From: an uncultured Aquimarina sp.
GTDB taxonomy: Bacteria; Bacteroidota; Bacteroidia; Flavobacteriales; Flavobacteriaceae
Length of the DNA: 64,000 bases
Direction of reading: 5' to 3'
Assembly (NCBI GenBank): GCA_947500845.1
Contig: CANMTP010000002.1
Location: 433,803 to 497,802, forward strand
The stretch's first letter is position 1. Every line of letters starts with the position of its first letter. Of the stretch, positions 16,814 to 24,426 are shown piece after piece. The notes beneath the pieces were generated by a model that saw only the letters and a program-made list of their open reading frames with translations, did no database searches and had not been told where the DNA came from. The position numbers and the translations under genes are program-made.

Positions 16814-17114
16814 GAATCTGAAAGCTAAGATTAAAGAAGAGGTATCTGCGTTTAAAAGATAGATACAAACAGTTAATGAGGAAGATAATTATAATCTATA
16901 TGATATTGAAGACCTCGTAAGCATTTCTAGGAAGTACCTCAATAAATTAAGAAATCTGGTAAGAGAACAAAAAATCAACTCAAAAAAAGACGAAATTTTA
17001 TTCTTAAGGAACAAAAACCCTTTGTATAGTAGATTAAAGCTTTACGTTCTACCATATCATCACAAAACGCAAAGTCCCTTGTTTCGCGAAAGCTTCAAGA
17101 TCAGTATCTCATGA
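16814..17114 (+). pseudogene. RteC-like regulator remnant
   Basis: The plus-strand frame reads an N-terminal fragment, an in-frame stop after FKR, then IEDLVSISRKYLNKLRNLVREQ, DEILFLRNKNPLYSRLKLY and VLPYHHKTQSP before a TGA. The DEILFL..KNP..SRLKLY segment is like the RteC family motif (EIxFFKxxKPxxxSKLIYY), and RteC regulates conjugative-transposon excision in Bacteroidota. There is no proper start, and the segment is far shorter than intact RteC (about 280 residues). It accounts for most of the otherwise empty stretch 16763-17294 and marks the left edge of a decayed mobile zone. Confidence 0.45.
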
Positions 17115-17294
17115 AAAAAATCTGAACTTGAAAGTTGGTAATTTAGTTTCATTTGTATTAAGGTGTTCGTATAAGATTAGTTGTGTTATTTAAGCACATA
17201 ACTTAGCAAATACAAACCGAACAGAAAATTCGCAAGGATTTTCGTAAGTACACTTGCACTAGTAAATAATTTTAAACGCTGTTACCTGCTGGCT

Positions 17295-17852
17295 TTATTG
17301 TTTTTTATCTTCCGTTAACAACTCTTTTAGAGGTTGTTTAAATTTTTGATAATTCTCGGGCATTTGTAAAAAAGGCTCTACTGTAAAACTAAATGCTCTA
17401 TCCCCATTAAAAACCCAATAATTGCCAATTAATTTTCCGTCTTTGGTTTTGATGTTGTCCCGTGGAATATGGTTGATATAAAATTGATTTTTTTCTGTAT
17501 TATACCAAATACCCATCTTTCGTAAATCTTTTTCATTTGAGTAGGTAAGTGTTAAATTTGGTTGTATTTTGTTTTTTATAGTTGTAATATTGAAATTTTT
17601 CATAGGAAAACTGTCCAGTTCTTTTGACCAAGAAGTTTTTCTTTCTTTCCAATAATATAGTTTATCCCACTGTTCCAATACAAGTGTACTATCTTTTTCT
17701 GATTGAATAACAGTAAATAGTTTTTCTTGAATGATTTCAATTTCCTTGTTTTCAGGAAATACCGTAACTGTAGTTTTATCAGCGGCAATTCTTCCATCCT
17801 CGATTCCAAAAAAAGATGATAAGGCGAAGAATATTATTTTTATTTGTTCCAT
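17295..17852 (-). CDS. Hypothetical protein
   Basis: A 185-residue protein of no recognised family. The N-terminus (MEQIKIIFFALSSFFGI) is hydrophobic and could be a weak signal or anchor. The body is strand-rich with many charged and aromatic residues: KTTVTVFPENKEIEIIQEKLFTVIQSEKDS, then LYYWKERKTSWSKELDSFPMKNFNI and GKLIGNYWVFNGDRAFSFTVEPFLQMPENYQKF. It stands alone in a low-gene-density area between the RteC remnant and dispersed repeats. Codon use looks normal for the window, and the frame is intact, so it is probably a real accessory gene. Confidence 0.6.
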   Translation of the reverse strand: MEQIKIIFFALSSFFGIEDGRIAADKTTVTVFPENKEIEIIQEKLFTVIQSEKDSTLVLEQWDKLYYWKERKTSWSKELDSFPMKNFNITTIKNKIQPNLTLTYSNEKDLRKMGIWYNTEKNQFYINHIPRDNIKTKDGKLIGNYWVFNGDRAFSFTVEPFLQMPENYQKFKQPLKELLTEDKKQ

Positions 17853-17984
17853 TCATTAATGTTTAAATTAAACTTCTTTCCAGCTTGCAGGTAACTCGTT
17901 ATATAGTCAATAAATATACTATTATCCCTGTAAGTGGATATGGATAAAAGTAACTTTTCAAAAGTTTCATTTTTTCAAATTCAA

Positions 17985-18300
17985 AAAAGCGGACTTAAGC
18001 ACGATTTTGGCTCTAGAATGAGGTGTTCTTTCCCAGAGTATAGGGAAAGGTTAACGGAATGGAAAGCTAAAGATGAGGATTGTCTCCAAGACCTATGTAG
18101 TGAAGCTCTTTTCCAGAAATGTAGCTTTCTGCGAAATGCAGGAAAATGTGCTGAGTGGGATTAAAAATAATTACAGTATATCAAAAACTATTGATCAAAT
18201 TCCCAAATAATAAGATTTAATAGTATTAACAAATAATCAAAAGTGTATAATTCAAATGAGATACATCAAAAGGACAAAATGTCGTACCTATTTTGTAACA
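17985..18300. repeat. Dispersed repeat copy A, with AT-rich tail
   Basis: About 175 bp (GCGGACTTAAGCACGATTTT ... GTGCTGAGTGGGATT) is shared with copy B (20105-20320) and copy C (23910-24050). After it, an AT-rich tail with TATATCAAAAACTATT and AAATAATAAGATTTAATAGT is also shared with copy C. The copy is followed by a hairpin and a tRNA-Leu fragment. A 76-codon open frame across it is not conserved between copies, so I treat it as non-coding. Confidence 0.75.
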
Positions 18301-18306
18301 AAACAT

Positions 18307-18338
18307 AAAAAAGCTTAGGTTTTCATCTAAGCTTTTTT
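18307..18338. terminator. Bidirectional hairpin terminator next to the tRNA-Leu fragment
   Basis: AAAAAAGCTTAG and CTAAGCTTTTTT form a 12-bp stem with an 8-base loop. It lies immediately beyond the 3' end of the tRNA-Leu fragment on the minus strand, where the terminator of the original tRNA gene would be. An equivalent hairpin follows the second fragment at 24189-24210. Confidence 0.75.
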
Positions 18339-18342
18339 CGTG

Positions 18343-18393
18343 TACCTCGGGCGTGAATCGAACCCACACTCCCGAAAGAACCGGGTTTTGAAT
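18343..18393 (-). pseudogene. tRNA-Leu(CAA) 3'-half fragment (attachment-site remnant)
   Basis: On the minus strand the sequence from TTCAAAACCCGG runs through a variable arm (TTCTTTCGGGAGT), a T-arm GTGGGTTCGATTC and an acceptor strand CCGAGGTA. It matches the 3' half of a bacterial tRNA-Leu. Homology stops at the anticodon loop: the 5' half is replaced by unrelated sequence. Displacement of a tRNA 3' half from the anticodon loop onward is the typical footprint of tyrosine-integrase elements. An integrase remnant begins about 75 bp away. Confidence 0.65.
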
Positions 18394-18468
18394 CTTTGCT
18401 CTATATTGCAAACTATTTTTTTTATAAAAATAGGACTATTACTAATATTTGCAAAACGCCTTATGTGA

Positions 18469-18723
18469 GTACAGAAAAAAGCAAATGGCACTTACCCGAT
18501 TACTGTGAGAGTTACAAAGGATAGGAAATCAAGTTATCTTTCTTTGAACTGGATAGAAGAAAAACATTGGAATGCCACAAAGAGCAGAGTTAAAGATTCT
18601 TATCATAGTGCAGCTAAGATAAATAGTCTGATTCTTAAAAAGCTCAGCAAAGCTGAAGGTGCAATGTTGGATTTTAAAGATGAAGACCCCCTGTTAATGC
18701 GAACATCTTGCTCGTGCCGGTAA
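18469..18723 (+). pseudogene. Truncated tyrosine-integrase N-terminus
   Basis: The frame encodes KANGTYPITVRVTKDRKSSYLSLNWIEEKHWNATKSRV followed by SAAKINSLILKKLSKAEG. This matches the N-terminal arm-binding domain of Bacteroidota phage/transposon integrases (GxYPIxxRxTKxRKxxYxxL, then xxWNxxKxRV). The frame has no start codon upstream and ends after about 85 codons; the core-binding and catalytic domains are missing. It lies just inside the tRNA-Leu fragment at 18343-18393, as expected for the integrase of the element that inserted there. Confidence 0.65.
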
Positions 18724-18889
18724 GAGTAAGAGGATGATGCTTATGAAAAGATACGGTATTTGAAAAATGAAACGATAATAATGAAGTACACCAGGATATG
18801 AGCGAGACGCTCGTACCAGCGGGGAGTTATTAGCATAAATACTTATAAGATGATCGATCTGCTTATAAAAGTTTTATTGAGATTATCTA

Positions 18890-19627
18890 TTACATCATAA
18901 GACAGCTGGTAGGATCGAAAGCATCTTGACAGCTCTCACTATCGAAACCAATGAGACAACACTCACGCAAACCTGCACAACGAATCAAGAGGCTCGTATT
19001 TCTATGGTGAGCTTCCCTATCCAAAGGACAAATTATACTACCATCTATGCCACACATTCTTAATAACAAAAATGTATCATCTACACACCACGCCATACAT
19101 GTCTCAAACTCTTGAGTACAAGTACACTCTCTATTACCCGGCGGGCATACATCTGGGTTTTTATAGTTCTTATTGTGATCTTGAGAAAACTTAGAAGTAT
19201 TTCTATTTTGTACATTTGCGCCAATAAAGCTATCAACATAAAGTCTTACAACATTACTAATCTCTTCCTCATCAAATTGATAACGCCCGGCTAGATTGCT
19301 CCATTGTTGATATAATAGCTCGAATGTTTCAAAATAACTATCAACATCGTCAAAGCCCAGGTTGTTGGCTAGTTCTAAAAGTTCTTCATCTGTCAAGGGA
19401 GTGTCTTTATCAAATAGCTCTTGAATTCTAGATAAATTAGTACTATTAGTATAGATGGTTTTAATTCCCGAAATATACTCTTTAAAGACCATATCTTCTG
19501 ATAGATCCTCTAGACTGCCAGTGTTTTCTTCTGGTTCTGGGTCGGTATTATTCTCACTATCGCTACAACCTGCAATGAGGCAGGTACATAAAATAATTTG
19601 TATCAATAATATTGCTGTTTTACCCAT
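18890..19627 (-). CDS. Cysteine-rich lipoprotein of unknown function
   Basis: The ATG at 19627 is chosen because it gives a proper lipoprotein signal, MGKTAILLIQIILCTCLIAGC with lipobox LIAGC; a longer frame begins at 19669. The mature protein starts with an acidic linker (SDSENNTDPEPEENTG), then a helical region with LTDEELLELANNLGFDDVDSYFE. The C-terminal third has 12 cysteines, including CTC and CC pairs, in a compact arrangement that suggests disulfides in the periplasm or at the surface. I recognise no family. It is the only intact gene between the integrase remnant and repeat copy B. Confidence 0.6.
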   Translation of the reverse strand: MGKTAILLIQIILCTCLIAGCSDSENNTDPEPEENTGSLEDLSEDMVFKEYISGIKTIYTNSTNLSRIQELFDKDTPLTDEELLELANNLGFDDVDSYFETFELLYQQWSNLAGRYQFDEEEISNVVRLYVDSFIGANVQNRNTSKFSQDHNKNYKNPDVCPPGNRECTCTQEFETCMAWCVDDTFLLLRMCGIDGSIICPLDREAHHRNTSLLIRCAGLRECCLIGFDSESCQDAFDPTSCLMM

Positions 19628-20104
19628 GATTATCAAATGATTTTTTTGAAATATAAGAATTGTTTTCATAAAATAAAAGACTGTACATGAATTTAAAACA
19701 CTAAACTATACTACACTTACAGTGCAGGGATTTTGATTCGCAAGGTATTGCTATTTACTACCTGTTAAACAGTTATTTGGTATAGGGACAGATTGCAGAC
19801 AACCTCTAACGTATATCTTTTGCTTATTAACAGTTTTGAAAAACAGATTTCTTCGATTTACTGAAGTGCTGCAATAAAATCACAGGATTTTGAGCCCAAA
19901 TCTGTGGCCAATAAAATTGTGTCAGTCAGAAAAGCGACAAATATCTCAAAATAAATGTCTTGTCATGAATAAAGGCTTTATCCATTATAAACCCCTTAAA
20001 ATATGCAAGACCGCGGTTCGATTTTTAAGGATTTTCGAGTGAAGGCTCAAGAAGGCCGCGCCGAAAATCCTATTAAGAAAATCGAGGCGATGGCTTTCCG
20101 ATGA

Positions 20105-20320
20105 AGAAAGCGGACTTAATTCACAATTTTGGCTCAGGAATGCCTGTGCTGAGCGAAGCCGAAGTGAAGTGTTCCTTCCCAGTGCCGTTAGCTATCGGGA
20201 CGGGAAGGGTTAACGGAATGGAAAGCTAAAATTTGGGATTGCGTCCAAGACTTGTGTAGTGAAGCTCTTTTCCCGAAATGTAGCTTTTCGCGGAATGTAG
20301 GGGGAATGGGCTGAGCGGAT
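20105..20320. repeat. Dispersed repeat copy B
   Basis: Shares AAGCGGACTTAA, ATTTTGGCTC, GGTTAACGGAATGGAAAGCT, CCAAGACTTGTGTAGTGAAG and TAGCTTTTCGCGGAATGTAG with copies A and C, with a 40-bp insertion (around 20138-20180) not seen in the others. No tRNA fragment or integrase follows this copy. The preceding 19670-20104 contains no recognised gene; 20020-20080 has an imperfect GGATTTTCG/CGAAAATCC inverted repeat that may belong to the same unit. Confidence 0.7.
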
Positions 20321-20471
20321 CGTGAGCTAGAATATTAATTAAAAAACAAGTTTAATTTACAGATTACATTGAGGTTTGGATAAATCCGTACTTACCCAAA
20401 TCCTCTTTCAAAATGTCTTTACACATGCCAAGAATTAATCTTGCAAATAACTTTATCACTTAAGTTTATTT

Positions 20472-20825
20472 CTAAATTATTCCAAAAGAAATCTCAGCCG
20501 ACAATAAATCATAAAGTTTCTTTTTGGCAATAGTTAATCTTCTATTAATAGAGTCTTTTGTAGTAACCAATTCAGATTCAAACCATGGTTGCACTTCTTC
20601 AAAATGTTTAAGCATCTTTGGCTGAGCTAGGTGTTCTTCTAATGCAAATTCGTTCTCCCATTCTTCGTAAAAGAAAATTTCTGTTGGTTTATAAGGATTG
20701 CTGTAGATTTCGTATCGTATACATCCTTTTTCTTCCTTTACCGAAGGAATGAGTTTGTGCATTTTCGTTAAAAAAGCATCTAGGTGGCTCGACTTAATTT
20801 TACCCTTTGTGGTATGTAAAATCAT
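20472..20825 (-). CDS. ABM-domain protein (putative quinol monooxygenase)
   Basis: A 117-residue dimeric alpha/beta-barrel protein of the antibiotic-biosynthesis-monooxygenase family: MILHTTKGKIKSSHLDAFLTKMHKLIPSVKEEKGCIRYEIYSNPYKPTEIFFYEEWENEFALEEHLAQPKMLKHFEEVQPWF contains the family G-C-x-x-Y-E and F-x-E-x-W patterns. Such proteins (for example YgiN) oxidise quinols or act in electrophile stress without cofactor. It overlaps the upstream YciI-like gene by four bases and is the last gene of the HxlR-linked operon. The C-terminal tail (KKKLYDLLSAEISFGII) is longer than usual. Confidence 0.83.
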   Translation of the reverse strand: MILHTTKGKIKSSHLDAFLTKMHKLIPSVKEEKGCIRYEIYSNPYKPTEIFFYEEWENEFALEEHLAQPKMLKHFEEVQPWFESELVTTKDSINRRLTIAKKKLYDLLSAEISFGII

Positions 20826-21169
20826 AATTTTGCAATTTCTAGTGGATGGTTGAAAAAATTGATGCCATTGTGTATTCCCTTATTCCAATTTATTGGGTTA
20901 AAAGGAATAATCTCAAAGGTCATAACACCATTTTTTATACAAGGGTCGTCCAGCAGGTGATTCGTTATGGTTTGTCTGTTATCGAATTGAAGAATGGCAA
21001 CGCCTCCAATTTCTTCTTCTTTTATGCCACTGACAATGGTATGACCATCTTCCGATGTGTTCATCAAAAACTGAAGATGCTCTTGAATACCATTCTGTTC
21101 GCCTATTGATTTTGAGTCGTTCCAATTTTGGCCCTTATGCCAGTGGACGAGATAAAAATTAGTTTCCAT
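20822..21169 (-). CDS. YciI-like dimeric alpha/beta-barrel protein
   Basis: A 115-residue protein: METNFYLVHWHKGQNWNDSKSIGEQNGIQEHLQFLMNTSEDGHTIVSGIKEEEIGGVAILQFDNRQTITNHLLDDPCIKNGVMTFEIIPFNPINW. The order of a first strand, an H-x-x-F-L helix, a GGVAIL strand and a DDP-x-x-x-x-G-x-x-x-x-x-I motif is that of YciI-like proteins, related to ABM domains. It overlaps the following ABM gene by four bases and starts 5 bp after the VOC gene, so it is in the same operon. The substrate is unknown. Confidence 0.7.
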   Translation of the reverse strand: METNFYLVHWHKGQNWNDSKSIGEQNGIQEHLQFLMNTSEDGHTIVSGIKEEEIGGVAILQFDNRQTITNHLLDDPCIKNGVMTFEIIPFNPINWNKGIHNGINFFNHPLEIAKL

Positions 21170-21174
21170 ATAAC

Positions 21175-21645
21175 CTAAACATTTGTGTTACTGACCATTT
21201 GCTCCGTACTATGGGAATAAATCTCTATGACATTCCCAAATGGGTCTTCGCAATAGGCTAATTGTCTTCCCTCAAAATCCCATACTTTGCTTCGCAGTTT
21301 GCCGCCATTTCTTTGGATTCTTTCGGCTGCCTGCTTTACGTTTGGGTCTATAATACAAAAATGGAATATGCCTGTTTTCCAATATTCAAAATTATTGTCA
21401 CGTCTTTCTGCTTTTGGTTCTTGATATTCAAAAATCTCTATGGCAACGCCATTTCCACTGCCCATGAATACAACTCTCGTTTTTTTGAATTCTACTCCGA
21501 AAAAATCCGCACTTACGGGGTTTTCATGATTAAATTCAGACGGTCCATTTATAATATTTAAACCTAATGCCTGTTGATAGAATTCGATTGCTTTATCTAA
21601 ATCTGTTACCGATAGGCCAATGTGTGTTATTGCTCTTGGATACAT
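21175..21645 (-). CDS. VOC-family (glyoxalase/dioxygenase-like) protein
   Basis: A 156-residue single vicinal-oxygen-chelate protein: ITHIGLSVTDLDKAIEFYQQALGLNII ... VAIEIFEYQEP ... FHFCIIDPNVKQAAERIQRNGGKL ... LAYCEDPFGNVIEIYSHS. Predicted metal ligands are His8, the Glu of VAIEIF, His in IFHFCI and the Glu in NVIEIY. Such proteins open rings, isomerise or conjugate reactive aldehydes and quinones. It lies in the middle of the HxlR-linked operon. Confidence 0.87.
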   Translation of the reverse strand: MYPRAITHIGLSVTDLDKAIEFYQQALGLNIINGPSEFNHENPVSADFFGVEFKKTRVVFMGSGNGVAIEIFEYQEPKAERRDNNFEYWKTGIFHFCIIDPNVKQAAERIQRNGGKLRSKVWDFEGRQLAYCEDPFGNVIEIYSHSTEQMVSNTNV

Positions 21646-21703
21646 TTATAAGGGTTTTAAAAGGGAAAGCAATCTCGACTTTCCCTTGTAATTAGTTTTG
21701 CAG

Positions 21704-22885
21704 TTAGTTTTGAATAAACTGGATAAGGTTGTTATTAAGGTCTTGAATCCAGAAATAGGCTACACCCAAATTTTCATTACGCTGAACTTCTCCAGTGGCA
21801 TTTACTCCTTTGGATTTTAACTCTTGTAGTGCTAGGTCGACATCAGGCACCTTAAACGTAAATTGGGTGATGCCCTGAACTTTATAGTGATGCGGTGGAA
21901 GTTCTGCAATTTCTTTAGGTTTACTGCTTTGATTTTTTACCAATTCAATCATGTAGTTGTTTTTTGATAACAATACCAAGTGATTGCCCTGCTCTTTTGT
22001 TAAATCATATTCAGCTATTTTTTCAAAGCCCAAAACATTTTGATACCAATTTATAGTAGATTCTAGCTCCGGAACGCTCATTACCACTGCAAAAGGTGAA
22101 ATATTACCCAACGAAGACGCACGTCCATCTCTGTCACTAAAGCGGTGCCAATAGGTCAAGGCGGATTCGCCATCAAGCACTTTGGAAATGTCATTATAGA
22201 ATACCTGCATATAATCCTGTTTGGTATGTGCGATTTCTGCCTCTTTATTAATGAAGGTTTCCATAAACATAAACTCTCTAGAATTTTCAGGATTTTGAAA
22301 CATTAATACTTCTACATTGCCGTCCTCGTTGTTCACATGGGCTACTAAATCGTTAACGATTCTCTTGGCTTCCTCTTCTTTGCCCTCTTTTGTGGTGAAC
22401 TTGATTTTAAAGCTCACTTCTTTCGATTTGTCATAAATAGTGTTCATTCCTTTGCCATAGGTATAGCTATAAAGCTTCCAGTACTCTGTATTGGCCGTTC
22501 CCTCTTGGACATAACTACCGAGACGTTGGTAAAAGGCAGCCATATAAGGATATTGGGTATGTTTCTTTTCTAATTCTCTACTGCCGAAGGTTTCATAAAA
22601 TGTAAATTCATGTTCGTTTTCGGGGTTTTGGTACATCTTTACATGTACATTCCCTGGTTCGTCTGTAACTTGTTTACTTAAGCCCAACACATCTTGTTTG
22701 GCTACGTTAGCTTTGCCATTTTGAGCTGTAAAAGTTACATGAATAGTTATGGCCTCTTTAGGCATCGGTTTTTTTGCAAGTGACTGTGCACTTAATAGTT
22801 GTGTTGTCATAATTGAAAGTATTAAAATTGTTGTTTTACTGATTGTTAAAAATTTGTTTTGGTATTTGTGAATCTTCGATTGCAT
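21704..22885 (-). CDS. Exported ABM-ABM-VOC fusion protein
   Basis: Starts at ATG 22885, which gives a signal peptide (MQSKIHKYQNKFLTISKTTILILS..TTQLLSAQS); a longer frame to 22936 would overlap the upstream SnoaL gene. The mature protein has two ABM-like repeats (AITIHVTFTAQNGKANVAKQDV ... NVHVKMYQNPENEHEFTFYETF, and VSFKIKFTTKEGKEEEAKRIV ... NVEVLMFQNPENSREFMFMETF), each ending in a YWxxxS motif. A VOC domain follows (FAVVMSVPELESTINWYQNVLGFE ... YFWIQDLNNNLIQFIQN). It is therefore a periplasmic or exported enzyme combining two detox folds. I do not know a characterised protein with this arrangement. Confidence 0.82.
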   Translation of the reverse strand: MQSKIHKYQNKFLTISKTTILILSIMTTQLLSAQSLAKKPMPKEAITIHVTFTAQNGKANVAKQDVLGLSKQVTDEPGNVHVKMYQNPENEHEFTFYETFGSRELEKKHTQYPYMAAFYQRLGSYVQEGTANTEYWKLYSYTYGKGMNTIYDKSKEVSFKIKFTTKEGKEEEAKRIVNDLVAHVNNEDGNVEVLMFQNPENSREFMFMETFINKEAEIAHTKQDYMQVFYNDISKVLDGESALTYWHRFSDRDGRASSLGNISPFAVVMSVPELESTINWYQNVLGFEKIAEYDLTKEQGNHLVLLSKNNYMIELVKNQSSKPKEIAELPPHHYKVQGITQFTFKVPDVDLALQELKSKGVNATGEVQRNENLGVAYFWIQDLNNNLIQFIQN

Positions 22886-22896
22886 GATTGTTGTAT

Positions 22897-23349
22897 TTAG
22901 AAAGTGAATATTTTTGAAGGGTCTCCCGTAATCCACCTTGGGTTAATTTTAACGGCGTTGAATTTCCATCCATCTTCTGTCTCTACGAATCCGTCTTTGT
23001 AATAGGCATTGACATCAAGAGTATGCTCATTACCATCCTTGTTGACAATGTGTCTCGCGAGTACATTTACTTCGGCTGTTGCTGTCTTATCCTGAATATC
23101 GATTAGCATATTCGTCACAAAATGTTCTGTTTGAAGTCCATCTGTAGAAAATGAATGCTTCATCATTGCTGTGTAGCCCTGACTGGTCATTTCTGCCTGT
23201 GGAATTCCGAAATTGGAATAATCGATATCCAACGTATCGTTTAGGAGTGATTGAAATAAATCCCAATCTTGATTGTCCAAAGCTTTAGCAAACTTGTAGC
23301 GAAGCTCTTGGATTTCATTTAAGTTTGATAATTCTTTTAGTGTTTTCAT
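22897..23349 (-). CDS. SnoaL-like (NTF2-fold) protein
   Basis: A 150-residue protein: NEIQELRYKFAKALDNQDWDLFQSLLNDTLDIDYSNFG, then TSQGYTAMMKHSFSTDGLQTEHFVTNMLIDIQDKTATAEVNVLARH and YYKDGFVETEDGWKFNAVKINPRWITGDP. This is the classical SnoaL-like domain, seen in hydratases, isomerases and aromatic dehydratases. It is the first gene of the operon divergent from hxlR, and its promoter region contains the operator palindrome. Substrate unknown. Confidence 0.87.
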   Translation of the reverse strand: MKTLKELSNLNEIQELRYKFAKALDNQDWDLFQSLLNDTLDIDYSNFGIPQAEMTSQGYTAMMKHSFSTDGLQTEHFVTNMLIDIQDKTATAEVNVLARHIVNKDGNEHTLDVNAYYKDGFVETEDGWKFNAVKINPRWITGDPSKIFTF

Positions 23350-23386
23350 TTTTATATTATTTAGATGATAATTTGTATTTCTTGTA

Positions 23387-23422
23387 CAAAGGTGATAAGT
23401 TTGTTTTGTACTAACAAAAAGT
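23387..23422 (-). promoter_or_regulatory. Promoter of the SnoaL/ABM/VOC operon
   Basis: On the minus strand TTTTTG is followed by 20 bp and CACCTTTG, one base from the Bacteroidota -7 consensus TAnnTTTG. The -33 element lies inside the operator palindrome at 23407-23430, a standard arrangement for repression. Confidence 0.45.
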
Positions 23423-23430
23423 TTAGTACA
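23407..23430. promoter_or_regulatory. HxlR operator candidate
   Basis: Inverted repeat with arms TGTACTAAC and GTTTAGTACA around an A-rich centre, one base out of perfect symmetry. It sits in the 103-bp gap between hxlR and the divergent operon. The outer TACT...AGTA elements resemble the operators of the quinone-sensing HxlR-family regulators YodB and CatR of Bacillus. Position and symmetry support regulation in both directions; binding is inferred. Confidence 0.6.
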
Positions 23431-23452
23431 TACAATTTAGTAAGTATCTATT

Positions 23453-23818
23453 ATGAAAAAAGAAAATTCCAGTTTTAGTGAAAATCAAAAAGAAATGGAA
23501 ACGTGCGGTCTGTCTTATGCAGTAGAATTATTAAGGGGACGTTGGAAAATCAATGTCCTTTGGGGCATCCATTTGGGTGCAAACAGATTTGGACTTTTGA
23601 AAAGAGCATTGCCAATGATTTCGGAAAAAATGCTCACACAGCAACTTAAAAGTCTTGAAGAAGATGGTCTTCTAGTGCGTAAAGATTTTAAAACCGTACC
23701 ACCACACGTAGAATATCAATTAACCGAATTTGGCAAAAAGCTGGCTCCTACTTTGCAAACGCTCTGCAATTGGGGTGATGAATTGCGTGAGTCGAAAGTA
23801 GTTGTACTTAAGGTTTAA
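23453..23818 (+). CDS. HxlR-family transcriptional regulator
   Basis: A 121-residue winged-helix protein: TCGLSYAVELLRGRWKINVLWGIHLGANRFGLLKRALPMISEKMLTQQLKSLEEDGLLVRKDFKTVPPHVEYQLTEFGKKL matches the HxlR domain throughout. Cys18, just before the first helix, is at the position of the redox-sensing cysteine of YodB/CatR/HypR. It is transcribed divergently from the SnoaL-ABM/VOC-VOC-YciI-ABM operon and shares with it a 103-bp region containing a palindrome. A role as a thiol sensor of quinones or aldehydes is inferred from these two facts. Confidence 0.9.
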   Translation: MKKENSSFSENQKEMETCGLSYAVELLRGRWKINVLWGIHLGANRFGLLKRALPMISEKMLTQQLKSLEEDGLLVRKDFKTVPPHVEYQLTEFGKKLAPTLQTLCNWGDELRESKVVVLKV

Positions 23819-23909
23819 TACTATAATATTATACGATTTATAACCCTAAAGTAACGTGCATCTGGTAATTAGGTTGACTTAAAGAAATTTTGCATGCATT
23901 AGTAAAAAA

Positions 23910-24180
23910 TTAGACTTATAAAATTTTGGCTCGGTAAGGATTAGTGAAAATGAGAGCTGAAATTGGGGATTGCATCCAAGACCTGTGTAGTAAAGCACTT
24001 TTCACGAAAGGTAGCTTTTCGCGGAATGTAGGGAATGTGCTGAGTGGATTAAAAAAAACAATTACGGTATATCAAAAACTATTAACCAAACGCCCAAATA
24101 ATAAGATTTAATAGTATTAATAATCAAACGTGCGCAATTTAAATGAGATACATCAAAAACCCCAAATGTTGTACCTAGAA
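23910..24180. repeat. Dispersed repeat copy C, with AT-rich tail
   Basis: Shares ATTTTGGCTC, GGGATTGCATCCAAGACCTG, TAGCTTTTCGCGGAATGTAG and GTGCTGAGTGGATT with copies A and B, and with copy A also the tail (TATATCAAAAACTATT, AAATAATAAGATTTAATAGT, AATGAGATACATCAAAA). As in copy A, a hairpin and a tRNA-Leu fragment follow. The leftmost part of the repeat is shorter than in copy A. Confidence 0.75.
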
Positions 24181-24188
24181 ATAAAAAA

Positions 24189-24210
24189 GCTTCAGCATTT
24201 CTACTGAAGC
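24189..24210. terminator. Hairpin terminator next to the second tRNA-Leu fragment
   Basis: GCTTCAG and CTGAAGC form a stem with an 8-base loop, with A-rich sequence on one side, next to the 3' end of the tRNA fragment. It corresponds in position to the hairpin at 18307-18338 but differs in stem sequence, so it was not simply copied along with that one recently. Confidence 0.6.
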
Positions 24211-24214
24211 CTTA

Positions 24215-24271
24215 GTACTCAAGGTGGGAATCGAATCCACACTCCCTAAAGAACTGGATTTTGAATCCAGC
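24215..24271 (-). pseudogene. tRNA-Leu(CAA) fragment 2 (attachment-site remnant)
   Basis: On the minus strand: CTGGATTCAAAATCCAG forms a complete 5-bp anticodon stem with loop TTCAAAA (anticodon CAA), then TTCTTTAGGGAGT, a T-arm-like GTGGATTCGATTCCCAC and an acceptor strand CTTGAGTA. The D-arm and 5' acceptor are absent; upstream sequence is AT-rich and unrelated. It is thus a 3'-half fragment with slightly more retained than the copy at 18343-18393. An integrase starts 156 bp away, as expected for an attachment site. Confidence 0.65.
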
Positions 24272-24426
24272 GAATTTAATATCAAAATTGACTAACTATA
24301 CTTATAATCAATTGATTAACAATATTTTAATTTTTATTGAATTCATTTAATTGCATCTAAAATCAATATTTGTTGTACCTATGTTGTACCAAAAATGATT
24401 ATCTTTATAGTCTGAATTTTAAAGGG

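Noticed and set aside
17934..18164. A 76-codon plus-strand reading frame starting MDMDKSN
   Set aside because: It lies over dispersed repeat copy A, is not open in the other two copies, and shows no domain; treated as non-coding repeat.
18226..18411. Short minus-strand frame over the terminator and tRNA fragment
   Set aside because: It covers the hairpin and the tRNA-Leu fragment, so the signal is RNA, not protein.
18780..18825. Short inverted repeat GAGCG/CGCTC near the truncated integrase
   Set aside because: Arms of only 5 bp; too short to claim an insertion-sequence end.
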